A DNA stretch of 33,800 nt from NCBI GenBank assembly GCA_944391335.1, contig CALXTF010000002.1, positions 75,801 through 109,600 on the forward strand, read 5' to 3'. Within the stretch, counting starts at the first letter, position 1; each line of letters starts with the position of its first letter. The notes beneath the pieces are model-generated. The model did no database searches and was not told the DNA's origin. It saw nothing but the letters and a program-made list of their open reading frames with translations. The DNA comes from an uncultured Alphaproteobacteria bacterium. Lineage in GTDB: Bacteria > Pseudomonadota > Alphaproteobacteria > RF32 > CAG-239. Below are positions 15,941 through 24,031 of this stretch, in pieces. A program made the translations under genes and the position numbers.

Positions 15941-16453
15941 TTTAAGAACAAGGCCTAAAATTCCACCTACAAGGATATAAATAACAGGGTGCAATTTAAT
16001 AAAGTGAATTGCTCCCAAAAATATTATACAAAGCCCTGTTGTTTTTATATCATTTAGCGATAATTCGCCTAATTTTATACCTGCATTTAAGATTAAAGCC
16101 AAAACAGCGGGACGCGCGCCATACATTAAATTCTGAAACACTTTGGTCTGTTTAATTTTATCCCAAAAAGCAGCAATTAAAACAATAATAATAACAGATG
16201 GAAGGACAAGACCGATTGTTGCCATAGCAGCACCGCCTATTCCTGCCGCTTTAAAACCGGCATATGTTGCCATATTAACCCCTATGGGACCGGGAGAAGA
16301 TTCGGCCACCGCGATCATATTAACCAATTCTTCCGCGGTATACCATGGATAAGTCTCACAAAGAGCAAATAAAAAAGGAACAGTAACTAATCCTCCCCCT
16401 AAAGCCAACAAACCGATTTTACAAAATTCAAAAAAAAGGATTCCGTAAATCAT
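15935..16453 (-). CDS. chromate transporter family protein, second of a split pair
   Basis: A 172-residue membrane protein of the CHR family, which exports chromate or related anions. It carries the family motif LGGGLVTVPFL near the start and SSPGPIGVNMATYAG in the middle, plus about five hydrophobic segments. CHR proteins occur as single two-domain chains or, as here, as two half-size genes whose products pair. It overlaps the other half by 4 bases (ATGA), so translation is probably coupled. The actual substrate cannot be told from sequence; many short-chain CHR pairs have no shown chromate role. Confidence 0.88.
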   Translation of the reverse strand: MIYGILFFEFCKIGLLALGGGLVTVPFLFALCETYPWYTAEELVNMIAVAESSPGPIGVNMATYAGFKAAGIGGAAMATIGLVLPSVIIIVLIAAFWDKIKQTKVFQNLMYGARPAVLALILNAGIKLGELSLNDIKTTGLCIIFLGAIHFIKLHPVIYILVGGILGLVLKL

Positions 16454-16980
16454 TTTATTTTCCCCGCTACAAGTCCAACAAATACTGCGGCGGCAACAAT
16501 TACCGCCGGTGAAAAATTAAATATTATTAAAGTTACAATCGCCAAAATGAAAATAATTCCTTGAAAAAGATCATTAACGGCTTTTTTTATCATTTTTAAA
16601 ACCACATCTGCAATTAAAGCAATAACAACGATGCGTATGCCGGCAAAAGTATGTGATACATAAGCATTTTCAATATATAATTGAATAATATTTGCTAAAG
16701 CCAAAATAATCAAAAAAGAAGGAGTTACGATTCCGATTGTTGCGGCTAAAGCTCCGGATATTTTTTTCTTTTTATAACCAATGAAAGTTGCAACATTAAC
16801 AGCGATAATCCCTGGAGTACATTGACCAATGGAGCAATAATCCATAATTTCTTCTTCCGTTATCCATTTTTTTCTTTCCACTAATTCAGCTTGAAGGAGT
16901 GGGATCATGGCATATCCGCCGCCAAAAGTAAATAAACCTATTTTAAAGAAAGTTGAAAATAAATTCCATAACAACAACAT
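16450..16980 (-). CDS. chromate transporter family protein, first of a split pair
   Basis: The partner half-size CHR protein, 176 residues, with FTFGGGYAMIPLLQAELV at the N-terminus and QCTPGIIAVNVATFIGY in the middle; hydrophobic segments alternate along the chain. It has the same fold as the downstream half, and the GGG and PG motifs are shared, so the two arose by duplication. The start ATG follows AGGA. An 84-base gap separates it from divergent pntAA. Confidence 0.88.
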   Translation of the reverse strand: MLLLWNLFSTFFKIGLFTFGGGYAMIPLLQAELVERKKWITEEEIMDYCSIGQCTPGIIAVNVATFIGYKKKKISGALAATIGIVTPSFLIILALANIIQLYIENAYVSHTFAGIRIVVIALIADVVLKMIKKAVNDLFQGIIFILAIVTLIIFNFSPAVIVAAAVFVGLVAGKIK

Positions 16981-17021
16981 TTTTATTTAATCCTGTTTTC
17001 AAAACAACAATCGTTATTATA

Positions 17022-17027
17022 TATAAT
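17022..17027 (+). promoter_or_regulatory. possible -10 box of the pnt operon
   Basis: A perfect TATAAT lies 38 bases before the pntAA start in the gap between divergent genes. No good -35 box is found at 16-18 bases upstream, so this is a suggestion only. Confidence 0.3.
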
Positions 17028-17064
17028 AATAAGCTTTCTTAATTGTTAAACGAGTGGAGAAAAA

Positions 17065-18069
17065 ATGATTATTGCTGTTATTAAAGAAACAACGGATAAA
17101 GAACAACGAGTCGCACTTACACCAACCACTGTACAAAAGCTTATAGCAAATAACATTAAAATAAAAATAGAAAAAGGTTCGGGGACAGCCGCCGGTTTTT
17201 TAGATAGTCAATATCTTGACGCTGGAGCTAAACTAATAGAAACCAGACAAGAAACTGTTATGGATGCTGATTATTTATTTAAAATAATGGCTCCGAATAC
17301 TTTAGAAATGAAAGAACTTCCTAAAAAAACGACAATTATCGCCGATTGCCGCGACATTGATATTAATGACCCATTAATTTTTAAAAAGGAACTCACTTTT
17401 TTTGCTTTAGAAAAAATTCCACGCATATCTCGCGCGCAAAATATGGATATTTTATCTTCCCAAGATAATTTAGCCGGTTACAAAGCGGTACTTGAAAGCG
17501 TAAATATTCTTAACCGTGTCATACCTATGATGACTACGGCGGCAGGTTCAATACCACCGGCAAAAATTTTAATTATCGGCATAGGTGTTGCCGGATTACA
17601 AGCAATTGCAACGGCTAAAAGATTAGGGGCTGTCGTTTTGGCTTATGATATCCGTCCGGAAACGAAAGAACAAGCTCTTTCTTTAGGAGCAAGATTTATT
17701 GAAACAACGGAATTAAACAAAACAATATCTGAAGCGGATATTGTTATTACAGCGGCCGGTTCTCCTTCAAAAGCACCTTTATTAATAAAAGAAAATGAAC
17801 TAAATCTTCTTAAACATAACAGTGTTTTAATAGATATTTCCGGAAATGTTGATAAAAAACACAATATCCGAAGTTTTACGACAAAGAAGGGAGCTTTTGT
17901 GGTTATAGATAAAATAATGCCCGCGTTATTACCGCAAACAGCAAGTTATTTATTTGCGAATAATATTTTTTCTTTTTTCCAATTACTAACGTCTTATAAT
18001 GAACCTGATTTTAAAGATGAAATTATAAATCAAACTTGTTTATTTTATCATGGTGAAAAAAGGAGTTAA
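17065..18069 (+). CDS. pntAA: NAD(P) transhydrogenase subunit alpha part 1, shortened
   Basis: PntAA is the NAD(H)-binding domain I of the proton-translocating transhydrogenase that makes NADPH from NADH. The 334 residues begin with IAVIKETTDKEQRVALTP and include RISRAQNMDILSSQDNLAGY and the Rossmann loop GIGVAGLQAIATAKRLGAVV, all characteristic. Family members are usually about 370-385 residues; here the segment after LGARFIE goes almost straight to ADIVITAAG, so the variable loop region of about 30 residues, including the mobile loop described in Rhodospirillum rubrum, is missing. GTGGAG precedes the ATG. It is followed by pntAB after 2 bases. Confidence 0.92.
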   Translation: MIIAVIKETTDKEQRVALTPTTVQKLIANNIKIKIEKGSGTAAGFLDSQYLDAGAKLIETRQETVMDADYLFKIMAPNTLEMKELPKKTTIIADCRDIDINDPLIFKKELTFFALEKIPRISRAQNMDILSSQDNLAGYKAVLESVNILNRVIPMMTTAAGSIPPAKILIIGIGVAGLQAIATAKRLGAVVLAYDIRPETKEQALSLGARFIETTELNKTISEADIVITAAGSPSKAPLLIKENELNLLKHNSVLIDISGNVDKKHNIRSFTTKKGAFVVIDKIMPALLPQTASYLFANNIFSFFQLLTSYNEPDFKDEIINQTCLFYHGEKRS

Positions 18070-18071
18070 AA

Positions 18072-18347
18072 ATGGTGCTAATTTTTATATTATCTGTTTT
18101 TATCGGTTGGTTTGTCGTTCGCGGTGTAACACCGGTGCTTTATTCTCCGCTAATGAGTGTAACTAATGCCATTTCCGGTATTATAATTATCGGAGCTATC
18201 CATGTTGCAGGTTTAACAGAAAATAAAATTGTTCTTTTCTTTGCTACTGCTGCCATTATTTTTTCTGCAATTAATGTTTTTGGCGGTTTTACCGTTTCAG
18301 CTCGTATGTTATCAATGTTCAAACCTAAAGAGAAAAAAAATGAATGA
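18072..18347 (+). CDS. pntAB: NAD(P) transhydrogenase subunit alpha part 2
   Basis: A 91-residue membrane protein with three hydrophobic segments and the typical RGVTPVLYSPLMSVTNAISG motif. It is the small part of the proton channel (domain II) in the three-subunit form of the enzyme. AAAGGAG precedes the ATG, and the end overlaps pntB by 8 bases. A separate PntAB is usual in alphaproteobacteria. Confidence 0.96.
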   Translation: MVLIFILSVFIGWFVVRGVTPVLYSPLMSVTNAISGIIIIGAIHVAGLTENKIVLFFATAAIIFSAINVFGGFTVSARMLSMFKPKEKKNE

Positions 18348-19677
18348 AATATTTTATTCAACTGCTGCAATTTTATTTATTTTATCCATTCATGGTTTAA
18401 ATTCCCCTAAAAATGCGCAAAAAAGTAATTTTATCGGCATAATCGGCATGATTATTGCTTTATTGACGATATTAGCATTTATTCCTATTAATCGTTTGCC
18501 TATTATAATGACATCACTTTTATTAGGCGGAACAATAGGTATAATCAGCGGTCGCAAAGTCTTAATGACGGCTTTACCGCAAATGGTCGCCGTATTTAAC
18601 GGTCTTGGAGGATTAGCTGCGGTATTATTATCCCTTGGAGAAATAATACTTAATCCCTATCATCATTTAATATCAACCATTAGCGTTATTATAGGATCTT
18701 TAACTTTTTCTGGTTCTATGGTTGCTTTTTTAAAACTTCAAGGATGTTTAAAAATCACGAGTTTTCGTAGTCAACAAATAATCAACTTTATATTTACAAT
18801 TATAATGATTGCATTAGCGATTATTTTTTATTTATCACAAAAGAATGAATTTTTCTGGTTACTGACAATAATTTCTTTTATTGTTGGTATTTTATTGGTA
18901 CTTCCGATAGGCGGTGCAGATATGCCGATTATTATTTCTATTTTAAATGCCGCTTCCGGATGGGCCGCGGCCGGTATAGGTTTTATGCTTGAACAACCTC
19001 TGTTGATTATAACCGGAGCAATAATTGGAGCCAGTGGAATCATGTTGGCTCAAGTTATGACAAAAGCAATGAATGCTTCCTTAATTGAAATCTTGTTTTT
19101 TACTCATAACAAAAAAACAAATAATACCGATTCTGATAAAAAAGAAATAACACATATTGGAAGTCCTAAAGATGCTGCGTTTATTATGGAAAACGCAGAA
19201 AATATGATAATTATTCCCGGATATGGTATGGCTGCGGCACACGCACAATATTCCTTAAAAGAAATGACAACAATTCTTGAAAAAAAATATCATGTGCAAG
19301 TTCGTTTTGCGATTCATCCCGTTGCAGGTCGAATGCCCGGACATATGAATGTATTATTAGCCGAAGCGGATATACCTTATGATCAAATTTTTGAATTTGA
19401 AGATATTAACCGAGATTTTGGCACTGCTGATGTTGTTTATATTATTGGTGCTAATGATATTACCAATCCCAAAGCTAAAGATGATAAATCATCACCTATA
19501 TATGGAATGCCTGTTTTTGATGTTAGCAGCGCCAAGACGGTTTTTTTCGTAAAAAGATCGCTCAATACGGGTTATGCCGGTATTGATAATCCTCTTTTTT
19601 ATGCTGATAATACAATAATGTTATTTGGTGATGCGAAAAAAATAACAGAATCTATTGTAAAAGAGTTGGCGGAATAA
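18340..19677 (+). CDS. pntB: NAD(P) transhydrogenase subunit beta
   Basis: PntB holds the larger part of the membrane channel and the NADP(H)-binding domain III. Of 445 residues, about the first 270 contain eight or more hydrophobic helices; the rest has the NADP site, GYGMAAAHAQ, FAIHPVAGRMPGHMNVLLAE, EDINRDFGTADVV, GANDITNP, SPIYGMP and a terminal MLFGDAKK, all canonical. I chose the ATG at 18340, inside the pntAB end, because the protein then starts MNEIFYSTAAILFIL, and the longer open frame to 18229 is just a shadow of pntAB. It ends 2 bases before a convergent gene. Confidence 0.96.
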   Translation: MNEIFYSTAAILFILSIHGLNSPKNAQKSNFIGIIGMIIALLTILAFIPINRLPIIMTSLLLGGTIGIISGRKVLMTALPQMVAVFNGLGGLAAVLLSLGEIILNPYHHLISTISVIIGSLTFSGSMVAFLKLQGCLKITSFRSQQIINFIFTIIMIALAIIFYLSQKNEFFWLLTIISFIVGILLVLPIGGADMPIIISILNAASGWAAAGIGFMLEQPLLIITGAIIGASGIMLAQVMTKAMNASLIEILFFTHNKKTNNTDSDKKEITHIGSPKDAAFIMENAENMIIIPGYGMAAAHAQYSLKEMTTILEKKYHVQVRFAIHPVAGRMPGHMNVLLAEADIPYDQIFEFEDINRDFGTADVVYIIGANDITNPKAKDDKSSPIYGMPVFDVSSAKTVFFVKRSLNTGYAGIDNPLFYADNTIMLFGDAKKITESIVKELAE

Positions 19678-19679
19678 GT

Positions 19680-20237
19680 TTAGATTGAAAGCACCCAAGC
19701 GACAAATAAAAAGCCATATAACAAAACACCTTGCAAATACATTCCCGCGACTTTAAAATCCGCACCCGAAGGCATAGCGTTTTCAATAATAATTGTCTGC
19801 AAAAAAACATATAGGATATAGTTAATCATTGTTGGCTGCATCATCGGCAGATAATAACGATTGATATAAAAACCAATTATCAACAGCAGGAGCGGAGCTA
19901 AAGCGGCAGGAACCGCATTATAAAAAGTCACATTACGAAATCCGACGCTTCCCATCACATAAGATCCATCTGCTGCTTTTTTAGGAAAAATAGTAAAATT
20001 ACAAGGACGAGCATTTAAAACAAGACCAACGATATAATGCATAAGCTCATGTAAAATCGTACCTGGAATATTAACTAAAGCACTTGCCCACATACTATGA
20101 TATGTTTTATATTTTATACGAAGCAGAACAATAACAAGAAAGATTAATAAAAAACGATTATTTAAAAAAGTATCCAGAATTTCAGGATTAGAGGAAAAAG
20201 ATATCCAACGCTGATATAAAAGTTTTAGAAAATCCAT
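19680..20237 (-). CDS. membrane protein with HExxH motif (M50-like metalloprotease)
   Basis: A 185-residue membrane protein with several hydrophobic segments. HELMH at residues 63-67 lies in a hydrophobic stretch, as in site-2 type (M50) zinc proteases, and NAMPSGADFK at 153-162 could supply a third metal ligand, like the LLP..DG motif of M50 enzymes. The substrate is unknown. The ATG at 20235-20237 is chosen over one 12 bases upstream, since GGAG precedes it by about 8 bases and it then starts 1 base after the TetR stop. It forms a two-gene unit with the TetR regulator, suggesting that the regulator controls it. Confidence 0.7.
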   Translation of the reverse strand: MDFLKLLYQRWISFSSNPEILDTFLNNRFLLIFLVIVLLRIKYKTYHSMWASALVNIPGTILHELMHYIVGLVLNARPCNFTIFPKKAADGSYVMGSVGFRNVTFYNAVPAALAPLLLLIIGFYINRYYLPMMQPTMINYILYVFLQTIIIENAMPSGADFKVAGMYLQGVLLYGFLFVAWVLSI

Positions 20238-20238
20238 T

Positions 20239-20817
20239 TTAATCTCCATTCAACATCAACATACCAGCAAGATAGGTATTAAGCAACAAAGCACTTCGAA
20301 CATCGTTTTTTTTGTTTTCGGGCAAAGCACTTAAAGCCATAAGACTTTCCATTAAGACTTTTTGGGATAATTTTAAGCGTCTTATATCTAAAGCAGGAAA
20401 CATTATTTTTAAATCAGGCGTCAACAGATTTTGTAAACGCACTATTTGCCGACGATAACCAATCGTTAATTTATAATTTTTAATATTAAAATGGAAATTA
20501 CAGAACAATCCCCATAAAGGTCGATAAGATATAACGAAATCTCGAAAACAGGATGCATATTGATTAATATTAGAATAGCCCTTAGGATAATTTTTAAAAT
20601 GACAAAGATTGATATAAAGCTCATTTAATGTCTGTTCATTTTCTTCGGCAATAAATTCATCCATTGATGTAAATTGATTATAAATTGTACCAATAGAACA
20701 TCCCGAAGCTTCGGATAATTTTCGAGCTGTTAAGTATTGAACGCCTTTTTCAACAACCAATTGACGACCTGTTTGAAGTAATTTAAGGCGGATATTGTCT
20801 TTTGTTTTTTCAAGCAT
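20239..20817 (-). CDS. TetR-family transcriptional regulator
   Basis: A 192-residue helix-turn-helix regulator. The DNA-binding domain is seen at residues about 8-56: LLQTGRQLVVEKGVQYLTARKLSEASGCS, split here in two parts as LLQTGRQLVVEKG and LTARKLSEASGCSIGTIYNQF, typical of TetR. The rest is a helical ligand-binding domain with no recognisable specificity. It starts 94 bases from a divergent secreted protein gene; a 12-bp palindrome in this gap (20840-20851) is a candidate operator. Downstream is an HExxH membrane protein. The ligand is unknown. Confidence 0.88.
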   Translation of the reverse strand: MLEKTKDNIRLKLLQTGRQLVVEKGVQYLTARKLSEASGCSIGTIYNQFTSMDEFIAEENEQTLNELYINLCHFKNYPKGYSNINQYASCFRDFVISYRPLWGLFCNFHFNIKNYKLTIGYRRQIVRLQNLLTPDLKIMFPALDIRRLKLSQKVLMESLMALSALPENKKNDVRSALLLNTYLAGMLMLNGD

Positions 20818-20839
20818 ATATTTTCTTAATAAATTATTT

Positions 20840-20851
20840 GTAATATATTAC
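20840..20851. promoter_or_regulatory. palindromic candidate TetR operator
   Basis: GTAATATATTAC is a perfect 12-base palindrome. It sits just downstream of the minus-strand -10 box of tetR, near the expected start of transcription, and just before a TATAAT (20852-20857) on the plus strand, so a bound protein could act on both directions. Confidence 0.45.
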
Positions 20852-20852
20852 T

Positions 20853-20881
20853 ATAATAAATTAAATATATATTGTATTCAA
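20853..20881 (-). promoter_or_regulatory. candidate tetR promoter
   Basis: Read on the minus strand, TTGAAT (20876-20881) and TATTAT (20853-20858) are separated by 17 bases, 36 bases before the tetR start. The match is fair for an AT-rich genome. Confidence 0.45.
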
Positions 20882-20911
20882 TTTTTTTTTATATTTTATG
20901 GGAATAATTCA

Positions 20912-21748
20912 ATGAAAAAAATATTTATAATTGCAACTTGCTTTTTTATCTGTTTTCCCACCTTTACAAAAGCTCAAACACTTGAAGAAGGAGCATTTTA
21001 TGAAGATGTACTTCTTTCCGATGACGTCAAGATAAAGGAAGAATCAACCACAGCCAAAGAACAAGCCAGTGAAATACTCAAACAAAAACCAAAAATTATA
21101 AAAATTGACGGCGCACCTGTACAATTCCGCTCCTCGCGCCCACAAACCATAAAAACATCAACCATATATGGTGAAGCACCTTTCGGACTTTCTTGGGGAG
21201 CGACATATGATCAAATAAAAGCTCTCGGAGTTCAAATGCAAAAAGTAACACGAGAAGATAGCGTTAATGATTTTATGATTACTCAATTACCCAAGCCACT
21301 TTCAGATTTTCGCCAAGTCATCATTAGCTTTGGTGAAAATAATTCTTTATGGCGGATAAATGCTTACGGAGATTTGATAGATGATGATGCTTCCGCTTCA
21401 AAAGTTTTACGCTTATATAGAAAATATTACAAACTTTTAAAACAAAAATATGGTAATGCTCAAGAGTTTTTCACACCCCAAATTATAACTGTTGAAAAAA
21501 CAGTAAAAGACGAGTATGGCAAAGATAAAATAAAAATTGAAAAAATATCCGAACCTATGGGAGGACCTAATTTTCTAGATGCTCTTCAAAGCGGTGAAGC
21601 TGTTTTATATGCGACTTTTGAAAATCAAGAAGTTGGAGCAGCCTTAGCCGTTAATGTTGATGGAGAAAAAAAGAGTTATATCGTTATTGATTATACCAAT
21701 CTTCGAATATTTCGTAAACGTGAAGAAACAGCACTTGACGCACTTTGA
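20912..21748 (+). CDS. secreted protein of unknown function
   Basis: I do not recognise this 278-residue protein. It starts MKKIFIIATCFFICFPTFTKA, a signal peptide with a likely cleavage after TKA, so it is probably periplasmic. A charged linker follows, then a folded region from about residue 90 with GEAPFGLSWGATYDQIKALG, given here as APFGLSWGATYDQIKALG, which resembles the many periplasmic proteins that start a domain with FGLSWG. It ends 21 bases before the Mur ligase gene, with which it is probably cotranscribed. The ATG at 20912 is used instead of the open frame from 20795, which would run across the divergent promoter. Confidence 0.8.
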   Translation: MKKIFIIATCFFICFPTFTKAQTLEEGAFYEDVLLSDDVKIKEESTTAKEQASEILKQKPKIIKIDGAPVQFRSSRPQTIKTSTIYGEAPFGLSWGATYDQIKALGVQMQKVTREDSVNDFMITQLPKPLSDFRQVIISFGENNSLWRINAYGDLIDDDASASKVLRLYRKYYKLLKQKYGNAQEFFTPQIITVEKTVKDEYGKDKIKIEKISEPMGGPNFLDALQSGEAVLYATFENQEVGAALAVNVDGEKKSYIVIDYTNLRIFRKREETALDAL

Positions 21749-21769
21749 TAACAAAAGAAGGAAAAAACT

Positions 21770-23134
21770 ATGACTAAAATTTGTTTTTGCGGAATCTCGG
21801 GCAATGGAATGAGTCCTTTAGCCCAAATCATGTCTCTAAAAGGCTATGAAGTTTATGGCAGTGATAGAAGTTTTGATGCCGGTAAAGACACCAAAAACCA
21901 AAAAGCTCTACTTGACATGGGAATTCATCTTATTCCCCAAAACGGACATGGTATCACCGCAGATATGGAAACTGTTTATATTTCCGCGGCTCTTGATGAA
22001 AATAATCCCGATATCAAAGCCGCTACCGCATTAAATATTCCGATAAAACAACGTTCCGACCTTCTTGCGACACTTTTTCATGAATATCCTTTTGGTATTG
22101 CTGTTGGCGGAACTTCGGGAAAAACAACCACAACGGCAATGATTGGTTATATTCTTGACATGCTTGAACAAAAACCTTGTTTAATTAACGGCGGTATGCT
22201 GCGCAATTATGAACTTTTAAAAGGATTACCTAACTTTATATATAATGAAGGGAAATATTGCATTATTGAAGCAGATGAAAGTGATGGTTCTATTTGTAAA
22301 TATAAACCTCAGGTTTCCTTGGTTAATAATATTTCCCACGATCACACATCAATGGAAAACCTTATAAAATATTTTCAAACTTTTGCCGATAACACCAAAG
22401 GAACATTGGTTGTTAATGATGATTGTGAACTATCGCGTAACCTAAAACATACATCCAAAGTTACTTTTTCCGTAAAGAATCCTGATGCGAATTTTTTTGC
22501 CGATAACATCAAATGCTTACCAGACGGCGTTGAATATGAATTTCGAGGTCAACGCTTCAAATTACAATTGTTTGGCGCATTTAATGTAAGTAACGCTCTT
22601 GCCGCTATTGCCGTATGTCATGAAGCAGGGATTAATCCTTTTACCGCAGCGAAAACATTAGAAGGATTTTCCGGTATCAAGCGTCGATTAGAAATTGTCG
22701 GCACCAATAAACATGGTATAACCTTAATTGATGATTTTGCCCATAATCCAAGCAAGATTGCCTCATCTTTGGCTGCGCTTAAAGAATATCCTCGTCGATT
22801 AATTGTGATGTACCAATCTCATAGTCCTTTTTCAGCATTTAACACCGGTCGCGAAGTTGCCGCCGAAGTTGCCCATGTGCTAGATGACAACGATATTTTT
22901 ATAATGCCGGAAGTCTATATGTTAGATAAACAAAAAGATAAAGATATTACTGCCGCCAATATTATTAATGAAGCCAAGAAAGACGGTTTAAAAAACGCTT
23001 ACTTTTTTGAAAACAGAGAAAATATTCGCAACTTTATTTTACAAAATGCAAAAGATGGCGATTGTATTGTAATTATGGGCGCAAGAGATAATTCTTTACC
23101 GGATTTCAGTCGAGAACTTTTAGCGGAGTTATAA
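21770..23134 (+). CDS. mpl: Mur ligase of the MurC/Mpl family, probably murein tripeptide ligase
   Basis: Mpl joins recycled L-Ala-D-Glu-mDAP tripeptide to UDP-MurNAc; MurC adds L-Ala. The 454 residues have an N-terminal CGISGNGMSPLA loop with SDRSFD, a P-loop GGTSGKTTTT (113-122), EADESDGS (167-174), NNISHDH (187-192) and the C-terminal IDDFAHNPSKI (320-330). The first P-loop residues GGTSGKT differ from the usual GTHGKT. I prefer Mpl over MurC because the next gene is LdcA, which makes tripeptide, and because an AmgK-MurU fusion is nearby. MurC itself usually lies in the division/cell-wall cluster, not seen here. AAGGA precedes the ATG. Confidence 0.72.
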   Translation: MTKICFCGISGNGMSPLAQIMSLKGYEVYGSDRSFDAGKDTKNQKALLDMGIHLIPQNGHGITADMETVYISAALDENNPDIKAATALNIPIKQRSDLLATLFHEYPFGIAVGGTSGKTTTTAMIGYILDMLEQKPCLINGGMLRNYELLKGLPNFIYNEGKYCIIEADESDGSICKYKPQVSLVNNISHDHTSMENLIKYFQTFADNTKGTLVVNDDCELSRNLKHTSKVTFSVKNPDANFFADNIKCLPDGVEYEFRGQRFKLQLFGAFNVSNALAAIAVCHEAGINPFTAAKTLEGFSGIKRRLEIVGTNKHGITLIDDFAHNPSKIASSLAALKEYPRRLIVMYQSHSPFSAFNTGREVAAEVAHVLDDNDIFIMPEVYMLDKQKDKDITAANIINEAKKDGLKNAYFFENRENIRNFILQNAKDGDCIVIMGARDNSLPDFSRELLAEL

Positions 23135-23137
23135 ATT

Positions 23138-24031
23138 ATGATTACGCCGATTCCTCGCGGTTCTAAAGTTGGCATTATTTCTCCTTCCTGTTCACTTCAA
23201 TCACCAGAAGATATTCGCGCTGGTTTACATTGGCTTGAGAGTTGCGGTTACCATATTGTTCTTGGCCATTATGTTTTTGATAGAAAAGATCATTTAGCAG
23301 GCAGTGCCGAACAGCGAGCGGAAGACATCATGCGTTTTTTCGCCGATTCGGAAATTAAAGCTATTTTTGCAACCGCCGGAGGTTATGGCGCACAAGCCGT
23401 CTTACCTTTGCTTAATTATGATATTATAAAGAAAAATCCTAAACCTATTATAGGTTTCAGCGATATAACCGCATTACAAACAGGTATTTATAGCCAAACA
23501 AACAATATTAGTTACACCGGTATATTGTTAAAATATGATTTTCAAAACAATACATCAATCCACCCATATACCGCGGAAAGTTTTTTACAAATAATGGATG
23601 GCGATTATTCAGAAATCATGGGCGGTGTTACGGTTAATTCCGGAATTGCAGAAGGACATCTTATCGGCACGAATCTTTGTGTACTTCAACTTTTGGCAGG
23701 AACTAAATATTACCCCAAATTAAAAGATGCGATTCTCTTACTTGAAGATGTTGATGAAAAAAGTTATCGAATTGAACGACTTTTATTACAACTTCAGCAA
23801 CAACCTGATTTTAAAGATGTACGCGGTATTATTTTTGGTCAGTTTACAGACATAACTTTAAATCATCCGGAAGATAAAGACATCAATCAAATCATTGATG
23901 ATTTTGCTAATAAAGTTAAAATACCAATTATTAAAAATTTTCCTTTTGGCCATGTGAGAGCGCGTAAAAGTCTGCCTATTGGGGCAAAAATAATTTTAGA
24001 TAGTAATAAGTGTTGTCTAAAAATTAAATAA
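23138..24031 (+). CDS. ldcA: muramoyltetrapeptide L,D-carboxypeptidase (S66)
   Basis: LdcA removes the terminal D-Ala from cytoplasmic tetrapeptides, giving tripeptide for reuse. The 297 residues have TAGGYGAQAVLPLL, the nucleophile Ser108 in IGFSDITAL, Glu203 in LLLEDVDE and His272 in FGHVRARKSLP, matching the Ser-Glu-His triad known in Pseudomonas aeruginosa LdcA. No signal peptide is seen. It starts 3 bases after the Mur ligase with GGAG about 9 bases before its ATG. The end overlaps the convergent membrane protein gene by 15 bases. Confidence 0.94.
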   Translation: MITPIPRGSKVGIISPSCSLQSPEDIRAGLHWLESCGYHIVLGHYVFDRKDHLAGSAEQRAEDIMRFFADSEIKAIFATAGGYGAQAVLPLLNYDIIKKNPKPIIGFSDITALQTGIYSQTNNISYTGILLKYDFQNNTSIHPYTAESFLQIMDGDYSEIMGGVTVNSGIAEGHLIGTNLCVLQLLAGTKYYPKLKDAILLLEDVDEKSYRIERLLLQLQQQPDFKDVRGIIFGQFTDITLNHPEDKDINQIIDDFANKVKIPIIKNFPFGHVRARKSLPIGAKIILDSNKCCLKIK

